53,456 bases of DNA from DATJSN01 sp035504095. Its GTDB lineage: Bacteria > Planctomycetota > Phycisphaerae > WQYP01. Location: NCBI GenBank assembly GCA_035504095.1, contig DATJSN010000055.1, positions 1-53,456 of the forward strand, read 5' to 3'. The stretch's first letter is position 1. Each line of letters starts with the position of its first letter. Under the pieces are notes generated by a model. That model saw only the letters and a list, made by a program, of their open reading frames with translations. It ran no database searches and was not told where the DNA came from. Made by a program: the position numbers and the translations under genes. Positions 25,669 to 34,427 of the stretch are shown in pieces.

Positions 25669-25685
25669 TCAGTTTAACCAAGTGA

Positions 25686-26528
25686 TCAATGGTAACGTAT
25701 TTGAAACAGCAGGCGGTCTCGTTCTACTGGCGCGATCGCTTTGTGATAGCAGGAGGTATCTTCTATGAATCCGGTACCGGCACGGCCTTTAATGACGAGA
25801 ATATCCTTGGCAGGATAGGCCGCGTTCACTTCCGCATCCCCCTTTCGCGCCGATCCCAACAGCCATGAAAGTTTTTTGTGTCGATGTGACCCGCGTACCA
25901 TGACATGGGCACCGGAATTTTCGTCGCAATCGGTGATATAAAAATGAGCGTAGCAGAAGTTGAAGTCATGAACATCGAAATGGTATTCCACCGTCTGGTT
26001 AAATTTGCGACGTTCCTCCAAATTCAATTTGGCGGCGAAACTCCAGTATAAATTCACATCCACATGTAGAGGAACATAACCTAAATAGCGGCGGCAAACC
26101 CATTGCATCTTCGGATCTTCGACGGTCGCCCGCACCACAGGACAATCCAGTGGTTTGTCCACATAACCCATCGCCACCATACGACCATCAGGCAACTTGC
26201 CGCCAGTGACCTGGGAATAATTGAACGTACCAGCAATGCTGTTATGACTCAGCGGCTGAGAACATGAATAGTCGTAAATGATCTTGGCGGCTTCAGGTGT
26301 AAGATCGAATCCAAAGCAGACCGCATCGCGGCGTAATTCTGCAAGAGCAGCCTTGGTGTTCACAGAAGGAAATATGGTTTCCTGGGTACCGATAGGGGAT
26401 TGTGCGCTGAACATTTGCTTGCATCGCATCGCAGAAGCATACATCCCGCGGACCGGCCGAAAACGACCAAAGGTGTAGGCTAACCCATCATGGTTCTTCA
26501 GTTTCCCGACAATTTGTTTTACCTGCAT
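25686..26528 (-). CDS. Phytanoyl-CoA dioxygenase (PhyH)-like Fe(II)/2-oxoglutarate oxygenase
   Basis: 280 residues. The iron triad is His183-x-Asp185 (YHFDVHD) and His262 (CYHKAIAP); Arg272 or Arg278 near the C-terminus could bind 2-oxoglutarate. The spacing and the GFIEDTSCYHKA motif fit the PhyH superfamily. Such enzymes hydroxylate lipids, sugars or small metabolites; several occur in polysaccharide and natural-product loci. It lies 17 bases upstream of the aldo/keto reductase on the same strand, so a hydroxylation/reduction pair is possible (inference). The ATG at 26528 is the first in frame; no strong Shine-Dalgarno sequence. Confidence 0.82.
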   Translation of the reverse strand: MQVKQIVGKLKNHDGLAYTFGRFRPVRGMYASAMRCKQMFSAQSPIGTQETIFPSVNTKAALAELRRDAVCFGFDLTPEAAKIIYDYSCSQPLSHNSIAGTFNYSQVTGGKLPDGRMVAMGYVDKPLDCPVVRATVEDPKMQWVCRRYLGYVPLHVDVNLYWSFAAKLNLEERRKFNQTVEYHFDVHDFNFCYAHFYITDCDENSGAHVMVRGSHRHKKLSWLLGSARKGDAEVNAAYPAKDILVIKGRAGTGFIEDTSCYHKAIAPVERDRLLFQIRYH

Positions 26529-26799
26529 AAATAACCGCTTTGAAAATGATGTTCTCGTATCATCCTTTTGGAATACGCTCGGCCCTTAAATATACTCGAG
26601 TGCCGGCTGATCGACAACTTTTGACCAGATATCGGACCTCGTACAACTTTTCCGATTACTGGTTTTTTAACATAAAACTGTCCGACTTTTCAACGTTCGA
26701 TTTTAATATTCAAGTAAATTAAACGTTTGTTCTCAAGTTAAACGGCGTTCCTTACAGAAATCGCCGCAATTTCGATGCTTTGGCGCCAAAAATATAATT

Positions 26800-28122
26800 T
26801 TAACTCTGCGCTTTTGACAGTCTTAACCTATTTTCCATTTCCAATAATACGGCCGGACAATTGCGTCCAGCCAAAGCGCCTGCTGCGAGAAGAAAAATTA
26901 CCCCATCATAAGGCGTACGGTGCCGGGTGTGGGCGAAAATCACGATCGTTACCACAATAAAGCCCGCTATGGGAATAGCTGCTGCGATCCATATGGACCA
27001 GGCAAGTCTTTGCCGGATCATTCCAATCAGACAACCCGCCAATACAGGCGCGAACCAGACGAAATAGAGCAATCGCTCCGTCTGGGCGTTGGTTCTGCCT
27101 CCTTCAACAGTTGGTGAAAGAAACGGAGAAAAGCCCGCCCAGATCTTGCGCGGTATCAGTTCCAGCGCCTTATAAGGATTTTGACCAATCCAGTGAAGCG
27201 CCATTTGCGTCATTTGGCGGTCCATGGTGTAGCCATTTTGACTCTCCAGCAAAGCTTGTCGCTGTGACCAAGGAATTTGTTGCCAATACGCTTCGATCCC
27301 CACGTCGATGGATTGATGCGGATAATACTCATAAACGCCGTCGTTATAGACTTCCCACAAGCCGAATCCGCTACCCGACCCGGTTCCCCAGACGCCGTCA
27401 ATCTGATGAACATAAAAAATCCACGGAATCATGCATAAAACAACGGGGGCAAGAAACCAAGCCAAGTGTTTTATCCACGGCTTAAAATTCCATTTCATCC
27501 ACCACAACATGTACAAAGGTGCGAGGACTATTACCGCCCCGCCGTCGTAGCGCACCAGCGCAAAGAGGCCGGTGATAATTCCCATCGACAGCGAAATTCG
27601 CCAGTCAGATTTGCGTTGCCAGAGCGCCAGCATAAGAAGCAGACCGCAAACACAAATGTTGGTCAGCGTGCTGTCGCAAAATTCCAGTTGGACATTTTTT
27701 GACACGTTGTAGGGATAGAACATGTAGGCGATTGCCATAAGCAGCGCCGGCCAAAATCCCCACCATAAAAACGCGGCCTGGTAAAGACACGTGACCGCCA
27801 AAGCTCCAAGAACCGCCTGAGGAATGCGTTGTAAATTGGGATTTTGGTCACCAAAAACGATCTGATCAGCAGCTACCAGAAAAATCGGTAATGGTCTGCG
27901 GAACGTCAGGCGGTAATCAAATGTGGCAGGAAAGTCGCTCTGCGGAGTAAATTCAGCGGGCTTAGGCGCTCGGATCATCCCCTGACCATGCCGAAAAGAC
28001 CAGGCTCGTTCGGAATATTCACCCTGTTGATGCAGAGTTATGCCCGCGGGATAGGCCGTGGCGGCGATCCAGTACAACTGAATTGCCAGTGCGGCAAAAA
28101 AGATCAGTAGACTCTGTCTCAT
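26800..28122 (-). CDS. GT39/ArnT-like membrane glycosyltransferase
   Basis: 440 residues with around ten hydrophobic spans and an N-terminal signal-anchor-like span. After span 1 comes a periplasmic loop with acidic residues (HQQGEYSERAWSF), as in GT39/GT83 (PMT, ArnT) enzymes where an acidic residue of the first loop is catalytic. A large loop (about 250-330) follows and the protein ends with a basic tail. These enzymes move a sugar from polyprenyl phosphate to a protein or lipid at the outer face of the inner membrane. The Dpm1-type transferase at 23739 could supply its donor. Sequence identity to a named family is not obvious by eye, so GT39-like is a structural call. Confidence 0.65.
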   Translation of the reverse strand: MRQSLLIFFAALAIQLYWIAATAYPAGITLHQQGEYSERAWSFRHGQGMIRAPKPAEFTPQSDFPATFDYRLTFRRPLPIFLVAADQIVFGDQNPNLQRIPQAVLGALAVTCLYQAAFLWWGFWPALLMAIAYMFYPYNVSKNVQLEFCDSTLTNICVCGLLLMLALWQRKSDWRISLSMGIITGLFALVRYDGGAVIVLAPLYMLWWMKWNFKPWIKHLAWFLAPVVLCMIPWIFYVHQIDGVWGTGSGSGFGLWEVYNDGVYEYYPHQSIDVGIEAYWQQIPWSQRQALLESQNGYTMDRQMTQMALHWIGQNPYKALELIPRKIWAGFSPFLSPTVEGGRTNAQTERLLYFVWFAPVLAGCLIGMIRQRLAWSIWIAAAIPIAGFIVVTIVIFAHTRHRTPYDGVIFLLAAGALAGRNCPAVLLEMENRLRLSKAQS

Positions 28123-28177
28123 GATTCCTCGAGGCCGCGATGTCGGCGCCTGAAATTCAGAAATATCTTAAGCTTTA

Positions 28178-28276
28178 TCCACAGATGACACAGATTTCCG
28201 CAGAAAAAAGTAAAGATCATGAATGACAAAATCAAGAACACTTGGTTAATCTGCGATCATTGGCGTCATCTGCGGA
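28178..28276. repeat. Long imperfect inverted repeat
   Basis: Arm 28178-28204 (starts TCCACAGATGACAC) and arm 28250-28276 (reverse complement starts TCCGCAGATGACGC) match at 20 of 27 positions around a 45-base centre. It fills the gap between two minus-strand genes of the locus. It is CACAG/GCAGA-rich, recalling the CACAGAG repeat at 4583. Confidence 0.65.
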
Positions 28277-28286
28277 TTCGTCGTGT

Positions 28287-28949
28287 TTAAACCTGACCGG
28301 GTTTTTCCGCCACCGCTATCATGGATCGCGCCAGAGGCGGAATTCGTCCCACGCGAACAAAACGCACATTCACAAAACCGGCCTGGCTCAGCAGCGTTGA
28401 AAGAGTGCGCATCGACCAGAATTTAATGTGTCCATGATCCCAGATTGCCTTGAAATGTTCGTCAAAACCGTTGACCAGGGCAATGGCCAGATTTTTGAAA
28501 TAGCCATGATAAGGGGTGGAAACAATCGCCGTTCCACCTGGCTCAAGCAGATTGAACGTGCAAGCGGCGAATTTTCGCGCCGAATAGACGTGCTCAATGA
28601 CCTCCAGACTGTAAACCACGGGAAATTGCCCAAAGCGGCCGGCGAGATTTTCGTCAGTTGATCCAGGCTGAAGATTCAGTTCTGGATAGGCTGTTTTGGC
28701 CATATTAATTCCGTCTTCCGAAGGATCCACGCCTGTAACCTGATAGCCCAGTTGAGCGAGATAATTGGCCACCGAACCGTTGCCGCAGCCCAGATCAAAC
28801 AATGGCAGCGTTTTCACCGCCCGTTTTTGTCGCTCCTGCTCAACAAGCTGCGTCAAGGCCGGGAGTAGATAATCATGAGCACAAGATAATTCCGACGATT
28901 TAAAACTATAACCCTTTTGAAAAGCAGTATCACCAGAATTCACTGTCAT
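28287..28949 (-). CDS. Class I SAM-dependent methyltransferase (UbiG-like)
   Basis: 220 residues. Motif I LFDLGCGNGSVANYLAQ (about 49-65), then the acidic strand VTGVDPSEDGI, VYSLEVIEHVYS and LEPGGTAIVSTPYHG give a complete type-11/12 methyltransferase core. It starts at ATG 28949 with GGAG four bases upstream. It is upstream of the GT39-like gene on the same strand; the long inverted repeat lies between them. Likely a sugar O- or C-methyltransferase of the locus (inference); the two other small methyltransferases here (19622 and 31788) are the same broad type but not close copies. Confidence 0.87.
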   Translation of the reverse strand: MTVNSGDTAFQKGYSFKSSELSCAHDYLLPALTQLVEQERQKRAVKTLPLFDLGCGNGSVANYLAQLGYQVTGVDPSEDGINMAKTAYPELNLQPGSTDENLAGRFGQFPVVYSLEVIEHVYSARKFAACTFNLLEPGGTAIVSTPYHGYFKNLAIALVNGFDEHFKAIWDHGHIKFWSMRTLSTLLSQAGFVNVRFVRVGRIPPLARSMIAVAEKPGQV

Positions 28950-29125
28950 TGATCTCCAAACAATTCAATCGGGAACGGCCCGATGCATAGATTCTAATTC
29001 AAATACTTCACCCACACATATATCTACAGTAGGAATACTCCACTATTATTTTATACGATTTAAAGTTAAAACACGGTCATGGAGCATATAGCAAAAGGCA
29101 AATACATACCGGAGTTCTGTTTCTA

Positions 29126-30370
29126 ATGGCATACTATCGGTGGATATGCACGCAGACAGGCGCCCGTGAACTATACGCGGTGCCACGGGCTTTTTACCGG
29201 CGCGAACGGTTAGCCAGGTTGTACACGGATTTCTGGGCCAAATCAAACTGGCTGCGGTATTTTTCCGGTCTGTTGGGAGAGCCTTTTCGAGGTGTTTCAC
29301 GGCGTTATCATCCGGAGTTACCGAATAATCTGGTTAACAGTTTTAATGCCAGCGCTGTTTTGGCCGAGGTACGCGCCAAACTCTCTGTTCGAATTAAATC
29401 CGATCCTGATGTGTTTTATCTTTATTGGGCACGAGTATTACGCAAGTTTGGCTCGGATATTTGCAACCATTTGCGGCGACATAAACTCGACGGCCCCGGC
29501 CCATACGCGCTTTATGCGTACTCTTACGGCGCTTTGGAACTGCTGGAATACGCCAAAGAAGCTGGTTATTTCTCGGTTTTGAATCAAATTGATCTGTCCA
29601 TGGTTGAACTGGAAATCGTTGCGCAAGAACGGCTAAAATGGCCGGGGTGGGAAACGCCTTTGGAGCATATTTGCAAAACCAACTTTGAGCGATTAAAGAC
29701 GGAACACTCAAGGGCGGAATGGTCGAAAGCGAATCTAATCGTCGTAAATTCCGAATGGTCTAAACAAGCATTGGTCGGCGATAGTGTTCCTGCTGAAAAA
29801 ATTGTTGTTGTTCCTCTTGCATATGAGCCGGAGCCTGGAGTGACGGCGCACGTATGTGAAAATGTCGATCGTCCGTTGAATATACTTTGGATTGGGCAAG
29901 TCAATTTACGCAAGGGAATTCCGTATCTCATTGAGGCCGCCAAATTACTTCCGTCAGTGCGATTTACCGTTGCAGGCCCGGTCTTCGTGAATGAAAATAT
30001 GTTGAAGACCGCGCCGAAAAACACGCAGTTCATCGGGAGGGTCAATCGCGCCCAAGCACACAAACTATATTCCGATGCGGACGTTTTTGTCCTGCCGACC
30101 ATTTCAGACGGCTTTGCCCTGACGCAACTGGAAGCAATGGCACATGGCCTCCCGGTTATTGCTACGCTGCGCTGCGGCAAGGTGGTTACTGACGGCGTCG
30201 ATGGCCTGATTATCCCATTTGGTGACTCTGCAATGTTGGCAGGAGCCATTGCAAAACTTGATCAGGACCGAAAGCTCATATCAGAGCTTTCGCGGAATGC
30301 CCCAGCTAAGGCGGCAAAATTCACGCTGGAAGCCTGCGCGAATGCCATCGAAGCGGCCGCCCATCCATAA
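29126..30370 (+). CDS. GT4-family glycosyltransferase A
   Basis: 414 residues, GT-B fold. The C-terminal domain has ILWIGQVNLRKGIPYLIEAA, FVLPTISDGFALTQLEAMAHGLPVIAT and a final helix. The usual E-x7-E donor motif reads DGFALTQLE, so the first Glu is Asp here. The N-terminal domain begins with LYAVPRAFYRRERLARLYTDF, which resembles the N-terminus of the GT4 protein at 34428 and suggests a shared acceptor type. Start ATG 29126, GGAG ten bases upstream. The next GT4 follows 19 bases downstream, so the two are co-transcribed. Cytoplasmic or membrane-associated; sugar unknown. Confidence 0.9.
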   Translation: MAYYRWICTQTGARELYAVPRAFYRRERLARLYTDFWAKSNWLRYFSGLLGEPFRGVSRRYHPELPNNLVNSFNASAVLAEVRAKLSVRIKSDPDVFYLYWARVLRKFGSDICNHLRRHKLDGPGPYALYAYSYGALELLEYAKEAGYFSVLNQIDLSMVELEIVAQERLKWPGWETPLEHICKTNFERLKTEHSRAEWSKANLIVVNSEWSKQALVGDSVPAEKIVVVPLAYEPEPGVTAHVCENVDRPLNILWIGQVNLRKGIPYLIEAAKLLPSVRFTVAGPVFVNENMLKTAPKNTQFIGRVNRAQAHKLYSDADVFVLPTISDGFALTQLEAMAHGLPVIATLRCGKVVTDGVDGLIIPFGDSAMLAGAIAKLDQDRKLISELSRNAPAKAAKFTLEACANAIEAAAHP

Positions 30371-30389
30371 TTAAATCAGTCAGGAATAT

Positions 30390-31544
30390 ATGAAGAAACT
30401 GACCGTTCCACGAATCTTATTTGTGACTTTAGCTGAGCTTGGCCATGCAACATTTACAGCCCGGTTGCGAGAATTCGCGGAAACTGATGAACGAATTGAA
30501 GCCAGGTGGCTCTACATTAATCCGTTTTCGGAAGCTCGATATTTCTGGGAAAAAGTCGGCCGTTGGCTGCCGGCGCACCTGGCATATAGTTTGCTCGTGC
30601 GCCGGCGGGTTAAAGAATTGTTGAGAATACAAAATAAATTTGACGCCTATTTTGTCCATACCTATGATCGTGGATTGTTTCTGCCGCGCTTAGGCCGACA
30701 AAAAATATTAATTGTGGGTCTTGACAGCACCTCTCTACTAACACGTCGTATGTTTGCTACCACGGATCGAATCAGTATTTTTCGCCGATTGCTTCGCTGG
30801 TTTTATAGAAAATCCACGGATTATCTTGAGAAAAGGGTCTTAAGAAGAGCAGACTTAATGGTGAGCTGGAGCAAATGGGCGGCCCAATCCCTTGTGGATG
30901 ATTATAAAGTGCCGAAAGAAAAGGTTGTCATCGTGCCGCCGGCAATCGCCATGAAAAATATCAAGTACGCCGCGGGAGAAAAGAAAGACACGGAGAAACT
31001 TCGTTTACTTTTTGTCGGCGGCGACTTCAAACGAAAAGGCGGGCCCATGCTCGTCGAACTGATGGAAAAAGGACTTGATACCGTTTGCGAGCTTGATGTC
31101 GTCACAAAAGACGAGGTCAAATATTCGTCTAAATATATAAGGGTTCATCATGGTTTAAACCACGATTCACCCACTTTAATAAAATTATTTGAGGCGGCGG
31201 ATGTTTTTGTCCTGCCAACCACCATGGACATGTTGCCGATCGTGCTCATAGAAGCCTGTGCTGCGGGTCTGCCGTCCATATCAACAAAAATCGGGGCCAT
31301 ACCTGAAATCGTAGAAAGCGGCCGGACCGGGTTACTCATTGCACCGAACGATAAAACCGCCTTAAAAACGGCGATAGAGCAGTTTGTTTCAGACAGAAAT
31401 TCATGTCGAAAGATGGGAATAAACGCTCGTTACCACTTTGAGCAACAATTAACAGCAGAAGAACATTTTCCAAAGTTGATAGGAATCATATGCAACCTGG
31501 TCTGGAAAAAGCGGGCGACGACGGCTGAAGTTTGCGAAAAATAA
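30390..31544 (+). CDS. GT4-family glycosyltransferase B
   Basis: 384 residues. The C-terminal Rossmann domain shows LLFVGGDFKRKGGPMLVELM and DVFVLPTTMDMLPIVLIEACAAGLPSIST; the E-x7-E motif is again altered to D-x7-E (DMLPIVLIE). The N-terminal domain is rich in basic residues, likely for membrane or lipid-linked acceptor contact. ATG 30390 has CAGGAA about six bases upstream and follows the previous GT4 gene after 19 bases, so both are one transcription unit. It probably adds one sugar of the repeat unit. Confidence 0.88.
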   Translation: MKKLTVPRILFVTLAELGHATFTARLREFAETDERIEARWLYINPFSEARYFWEKVGRWLPAHLAYSLLVRRRVKELLRIQNKFDAYFVHTYDRGLFLPRLGRQKILIVGLDSTSLLTRRMFATTDRISIFRRLLRWFYRKSTDYLEKRVLRRADLMVSWSKWAAQSLVDDYKVPKEKVVIVPPAIAMKNIKYAAGEKKDTEKLRLLFVGGDFKRKGGPMLVELMEKGLDTVCELDVVTKDEVKYSSKYIRVHHGLNHDSPTLIKLFEAADVFVLPTTMDMLPIVLIEACAAGLPSISTKIGAIPEIVESGRTGLLIAPNDKTALKTAIEQFVSDRNSCRKMGINARYHFEQQLTAEEHFPKLIGIICNLVWKKRATTAEVCEK

Positions 31545-31787
31545 TAAACCGCACTCGTAGAATATGTTTGATGCAAGACAATCGACCTATTTGATAAGTG
31601 CCGGTCCAAGACCCGCGCGATTTGAAAAACCAAAAGGAGATTGATCTTTTTGATGCGTCTCTCTTGCTGAACATTCTCCCAACCGGCCAAAATGTCCATT
31701 ATATTATCAGATGACTTTGATGGCGTCCACACATGTATTGATGTACTGTTTCTGCAACGGGGCGCACAGCAATTGGGATAAATTTTT

Positions 31788-32510
31788 ATGTCCTTAAGTG
31801 TACGAATTATCAGTCATCGAGATTTTGAAGAATTCCAGAATCCCTGGGCTGATCGCAATGGCTCGGGAAAAGTGTTTTCCAGGCTACTGCGCCAAGAACC
31901 CGGGTTAAAGGGCCGTGTATTGGATATCGGTTGCGGCAAGGGAATCACGAACAAGTCCTTGACTGATTTTCCGTCCTGGTGCGATCATTTGGACGGCGTT
32001 GACCCGACTCCGGCGGTGCTGGAGCACCCGGCGCTGGAAAATCGCTGGCAGGGAGAATTTGAAACCGCCCCGCTGCCCGAACATGCTTACGACCTGGCTG
32101 TTTCATTTAACGTCGTTGAACACATTATAAACCCAGAGCGTTTCGTAGCGCGTTTGGCGGTGATTCTCAAACCCAGCGGCGTTTTTCTAGCGCTCACGCC
32201 ACACGCCCGACATCCATTCTGTTGGCTTTCCCGTGGCATTGAATCGATTGGACTCAAAGACGCCGCTGCCGATAATTACAAAGGGATGAATCGTTACTCT
32301 TCTTATTACCGACTCAATTCGATCGCCCAAATAAGGAAACTGGCACAAAAAAGCGGGTTCGCCAAGGTTGACTTTTATCGTTTTCCTTCAGTTCAGTGGG
32401 ATTGCTATTTTCCGCCCCTCCTGCGGTGGGCTCCGCACTTATATGATCATCTTCTCGGTTGCCGTGTGCCAGCTTGCATGCAAATTATTGTTTACAGGTT
32501 GCAAAAGTAA
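31788..32510 (+). CDS. Class I SAM-dependent methyltransferase
   Basis: 240 residues. Motif I VLDIGCGKGITNKSL (about 43-57), LDGVDPTPAVLEHP, AVSFNVVEHIINPERFV and LKPSGVFLALTPHARHP mark a type-11 methyltransferase. The C-terminal third (YYRLNSIAQIRKLAQKSGFAKVDFYRF) is the usual substrate-side extension. Preceded by a 243-base gap after the second GT4 gene and followed by a GGCCATAG motif and an S23 gene remnant. Presumed sugar methyltransferase. Confidence 0.85.
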   Translation: MSLSVRIISHRDFEEFQNPWADRNGSGKVFSRLLRQEPGLKGRVLDIGCGKGITNKSLTDFPSWCDHLDGVDPTPAVLEHPALENRWQGEFETAPLPEHAYDLAVSFNVVEHIINPERFVARLAVILKPSGVFLALTPHARHPFCWLSRGIESIGLKDAAADNYKGMNRYSSYYRLNSIAQIRKLAQKSGFAKVDFYRFPSVQWDCYFPPLLRWAPHLYDHLLGCRVPACMQIIVYRLQK

Positions 32511-32547
32511 GGTACAGACCACAGGCCATAGTTTAAGGAATGGATTG

Positions 32548-32634
32548 ATGGTAAAGATCGAACCTTATCGGGACTCGGTGGTTAGGCAAAAGGTGAAGGA
32601 CTTAGCAGTGGAAATTTACCAGTCGGTGTTTTGA
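32548..32634 (+). pseudogene. Remnant of an S23-type four-helix-bundle protein gene (N-terminal part)
   Basis: A 28-codon frame reads IEPYRDSVVRQKVKDLAVEIYQ, close to the N-terminus of S23/IVP four-helix-bundle proteins (consensus like YRDL.VWQKA.DLAVEIY). It then stops at TGA 32632-32634, whereas the family is about 110-125 residues. After the stop another frame carries KLPKERGLARLRS (about 32650-32689), which recalls the next block of the family (KFPKEERYGL..QLRRA), so a frameshifted relic is likely. The relic's end overlaps the start of the GMC oxidoreductase gene. Recognised by eye. Confidence 0.5.
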
Positions 32635-32675
32635 GAGATTGAAGTACGTACGGAAATTACCTAAGGAGCGTGGTC

Positions 32676-34274
32676 TTGCTCGTCTCAGAAGTGAGCAGTT
32701 TGCCTAATGGAGCATCAGCCTCATCGCGGATCGTTATCATCGGTTCCGGGGCGATCGGGTTGTATGCCGCCAGTTTGTTGGCGATGCGCGGACGCAACGT
32801 GCTGGTGATTGAATCGGGAGATCGGCACCTGGGGACCTTCGCGGCCGAATCATATGTTTCGGTCGGTCGGCCGCACCGCGGTATTTCGCTGGGGCGCAGC
32901 CGGAGCCTGGGGGGCACCACCAATCTTTGGGGTGGACAATTGGTTGAGTTTCAGCCGATTGATTTTAACGGCCGCGATTGGCTGCCGGGATCCAAGTGGC
33001 CGGTCGGTTATGATGAGATCGCGCCATACTATGCGAGAACGTACGAAAATCTGGCGATTCCGGCGGCGATGCAGCATGACGAAGGCGTCTGGCGGGGAAT
33101 TTCCTCTGATTGTCCGCAGCTCGGAAACGATTTTGAAGTATTTTTGACTCGTTGGCTGCGGACGCCCGGCACCGCCGTGATGTTTGCCAGGCAGATCGAA
33201 AGCGATAAAAAAATGTGCGTGTTCACAGGTTGCACGGCCGTGGGCTTCCGCGGCGAAGGAGGGAGAATTCAAGCGGTGAAGGTGTTGGAAAAAACGGGCA
33301 AATCACACTGGATTGACGGAGACGTATTTATTCTTGCGGCGGGAACGATTGAAAACTCTCGGCTGCTGCTTCATACAGCGCAAGACCCTCAATGGGAATG
33401 TCCATGGCGAGCAAATAAAACAATCGGCCAATTTTTTCAGGACCATCCTGTTTGCAAGATCGGAGTCGTGGAGCCGACCGACAAGCGGACATTCTTCAAC
33501 ATGTTCAGCACCATCGTACTGAAGGGATATAAATTTCAGCCGAAAATTCGTTTTCGCAATGAGGTTTTGGCGCAGCGGAGAATCCTCAACGTTCAGGGAT
33601 TTTTCATGTTCGAGGGCAAGGTATCAGAGCACCTGGTATACCTCAAGCAATTCTTGAAGGCCGCTATTTTCAGCCGGAAGCTCTCCGGCACCGGCGACCT
33701 GTTCCGCAATTTTATCGGTTCAATTCGGTTCCTCGTGCCGCTGATGTGGAGGTACGTGAAGGACCATCGGATATTTGTGCCTGGTTCGGCGAATATAGGG
33801 CTGGGCATCCAGGCAGAACAGGCGCCATGTGCGGATAGTCGTATCACGATCGATGGAAGCTCGCTAGATGTGTATGGATTGCCGCGGGTGGTTCTGGATT
33901 GGCGCATTAACGAGCATGATCTCGAATCGATCCGAGAATTCGCGATTCAGATACGGGACGCGATGCAATCCGCAGGGATTGGTCGTCTGGAGATCGACGA
34001 AGATTTGCTAAATCGGAACCCGAAGTTCCTTTCCAATCTGAGAGACAACTACCACCAGATAGGCGGAACGGTGATGGGGTTCTCGGAGCAACACGGCGTA
34101 GTGGATAAGAACCTGCGCGTTTTCGGGACAACGAATTTCTACGTTGGAGGCGCAAGCATATTCCGGACATCGAGTAATGCCAACCCGACGTTCACGGCGA
34201 TGGCGTTCGCGACAAGACTCGTCGATCACCTGACTGGTTCAGGAACGGACAAAGCTAACCAGAGCCAGGATTAG
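32676..34274 (+). CDS. GMC-family FAD-dependent oxidoreductase
   Basis: About 532 residues from TTG 32676, which has AAGGAG seven bases upstream; GTG 32670 is too near that site. The FAD-binding GSGAIGLYAA (GxGxxG) lies near residue 25, with VLVIESGD closing the ADP-binding fold; LGGTTNLWGGQ is the GMC signature. At the C-terminus NYHQIGGTVMG and SNANPT hold the catalytic His and Asn positions of the family. GMC enzymes oxidise alcohols or sugars; together with the aldo/keto reductases and methyltransferases here it may convert a sugar OH to a keto group (inference). Its start lies in the tail of the S23 relic. Confidence 0.88.
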   Translation: MLVSEVSSLPNGASASSRIVIIGSGAIGLYAASLLAMRGRNVLVIESGDRHLGTFAAESYVSVGRPHRGISLGRSRSLGGTTNLWGGQLVEFQPIDFNGRDWLPGSKWPVGYDEIAPYYARTYENLAIPAAMQHDEGVWRGISSDCPQLGNDFEVFLTRWLRTPGTAVMFARQIESDKKMCVFTGCTAVGFRGEGGRIQAVKVLEKTGKSHWIDGDVFILAAGTIENSRLLLHTAQDPQWECPWRANKTIGQFFQDHPVCKIGVVEPTDKRTFFNMFSTIVLKGYKFQPKIRFRNEVLAQRRILNVQGFFMFEGKVSEHLVYLKQFLKAAIFSRKLSGTGDLFRNFIGSIRFLVPLMWRYVKDHRIFVPGSANIGLGIQAEQAPCADSRITIDGSSLDVYGLPRVVLDWRINEHDLESIREFAIQIRDAMQSAGIGRLEIDEDLLNRNPKFLSNLRDNYHQIGGTVMGFSEQHGVVDKNLRVFGTTNFYVGGASIFRTSSNANPTFTAMAFATRLVDHLTGSGTDKANQSQD

Positions 34275-34427
34275 ATTTTGTTTGTGCGAGGCGCATGCCG
34301 CTTTAAAATGGGAATGAAAGTTTAAATTCCATCGCTTCTTTGTGCCCTGGTGGTAAAAATAAATTGTCACTAGTACAATAATATTTAATGTCGCGGGAAA
34401 GCAATTGCAAGACTATATTTAGACACC

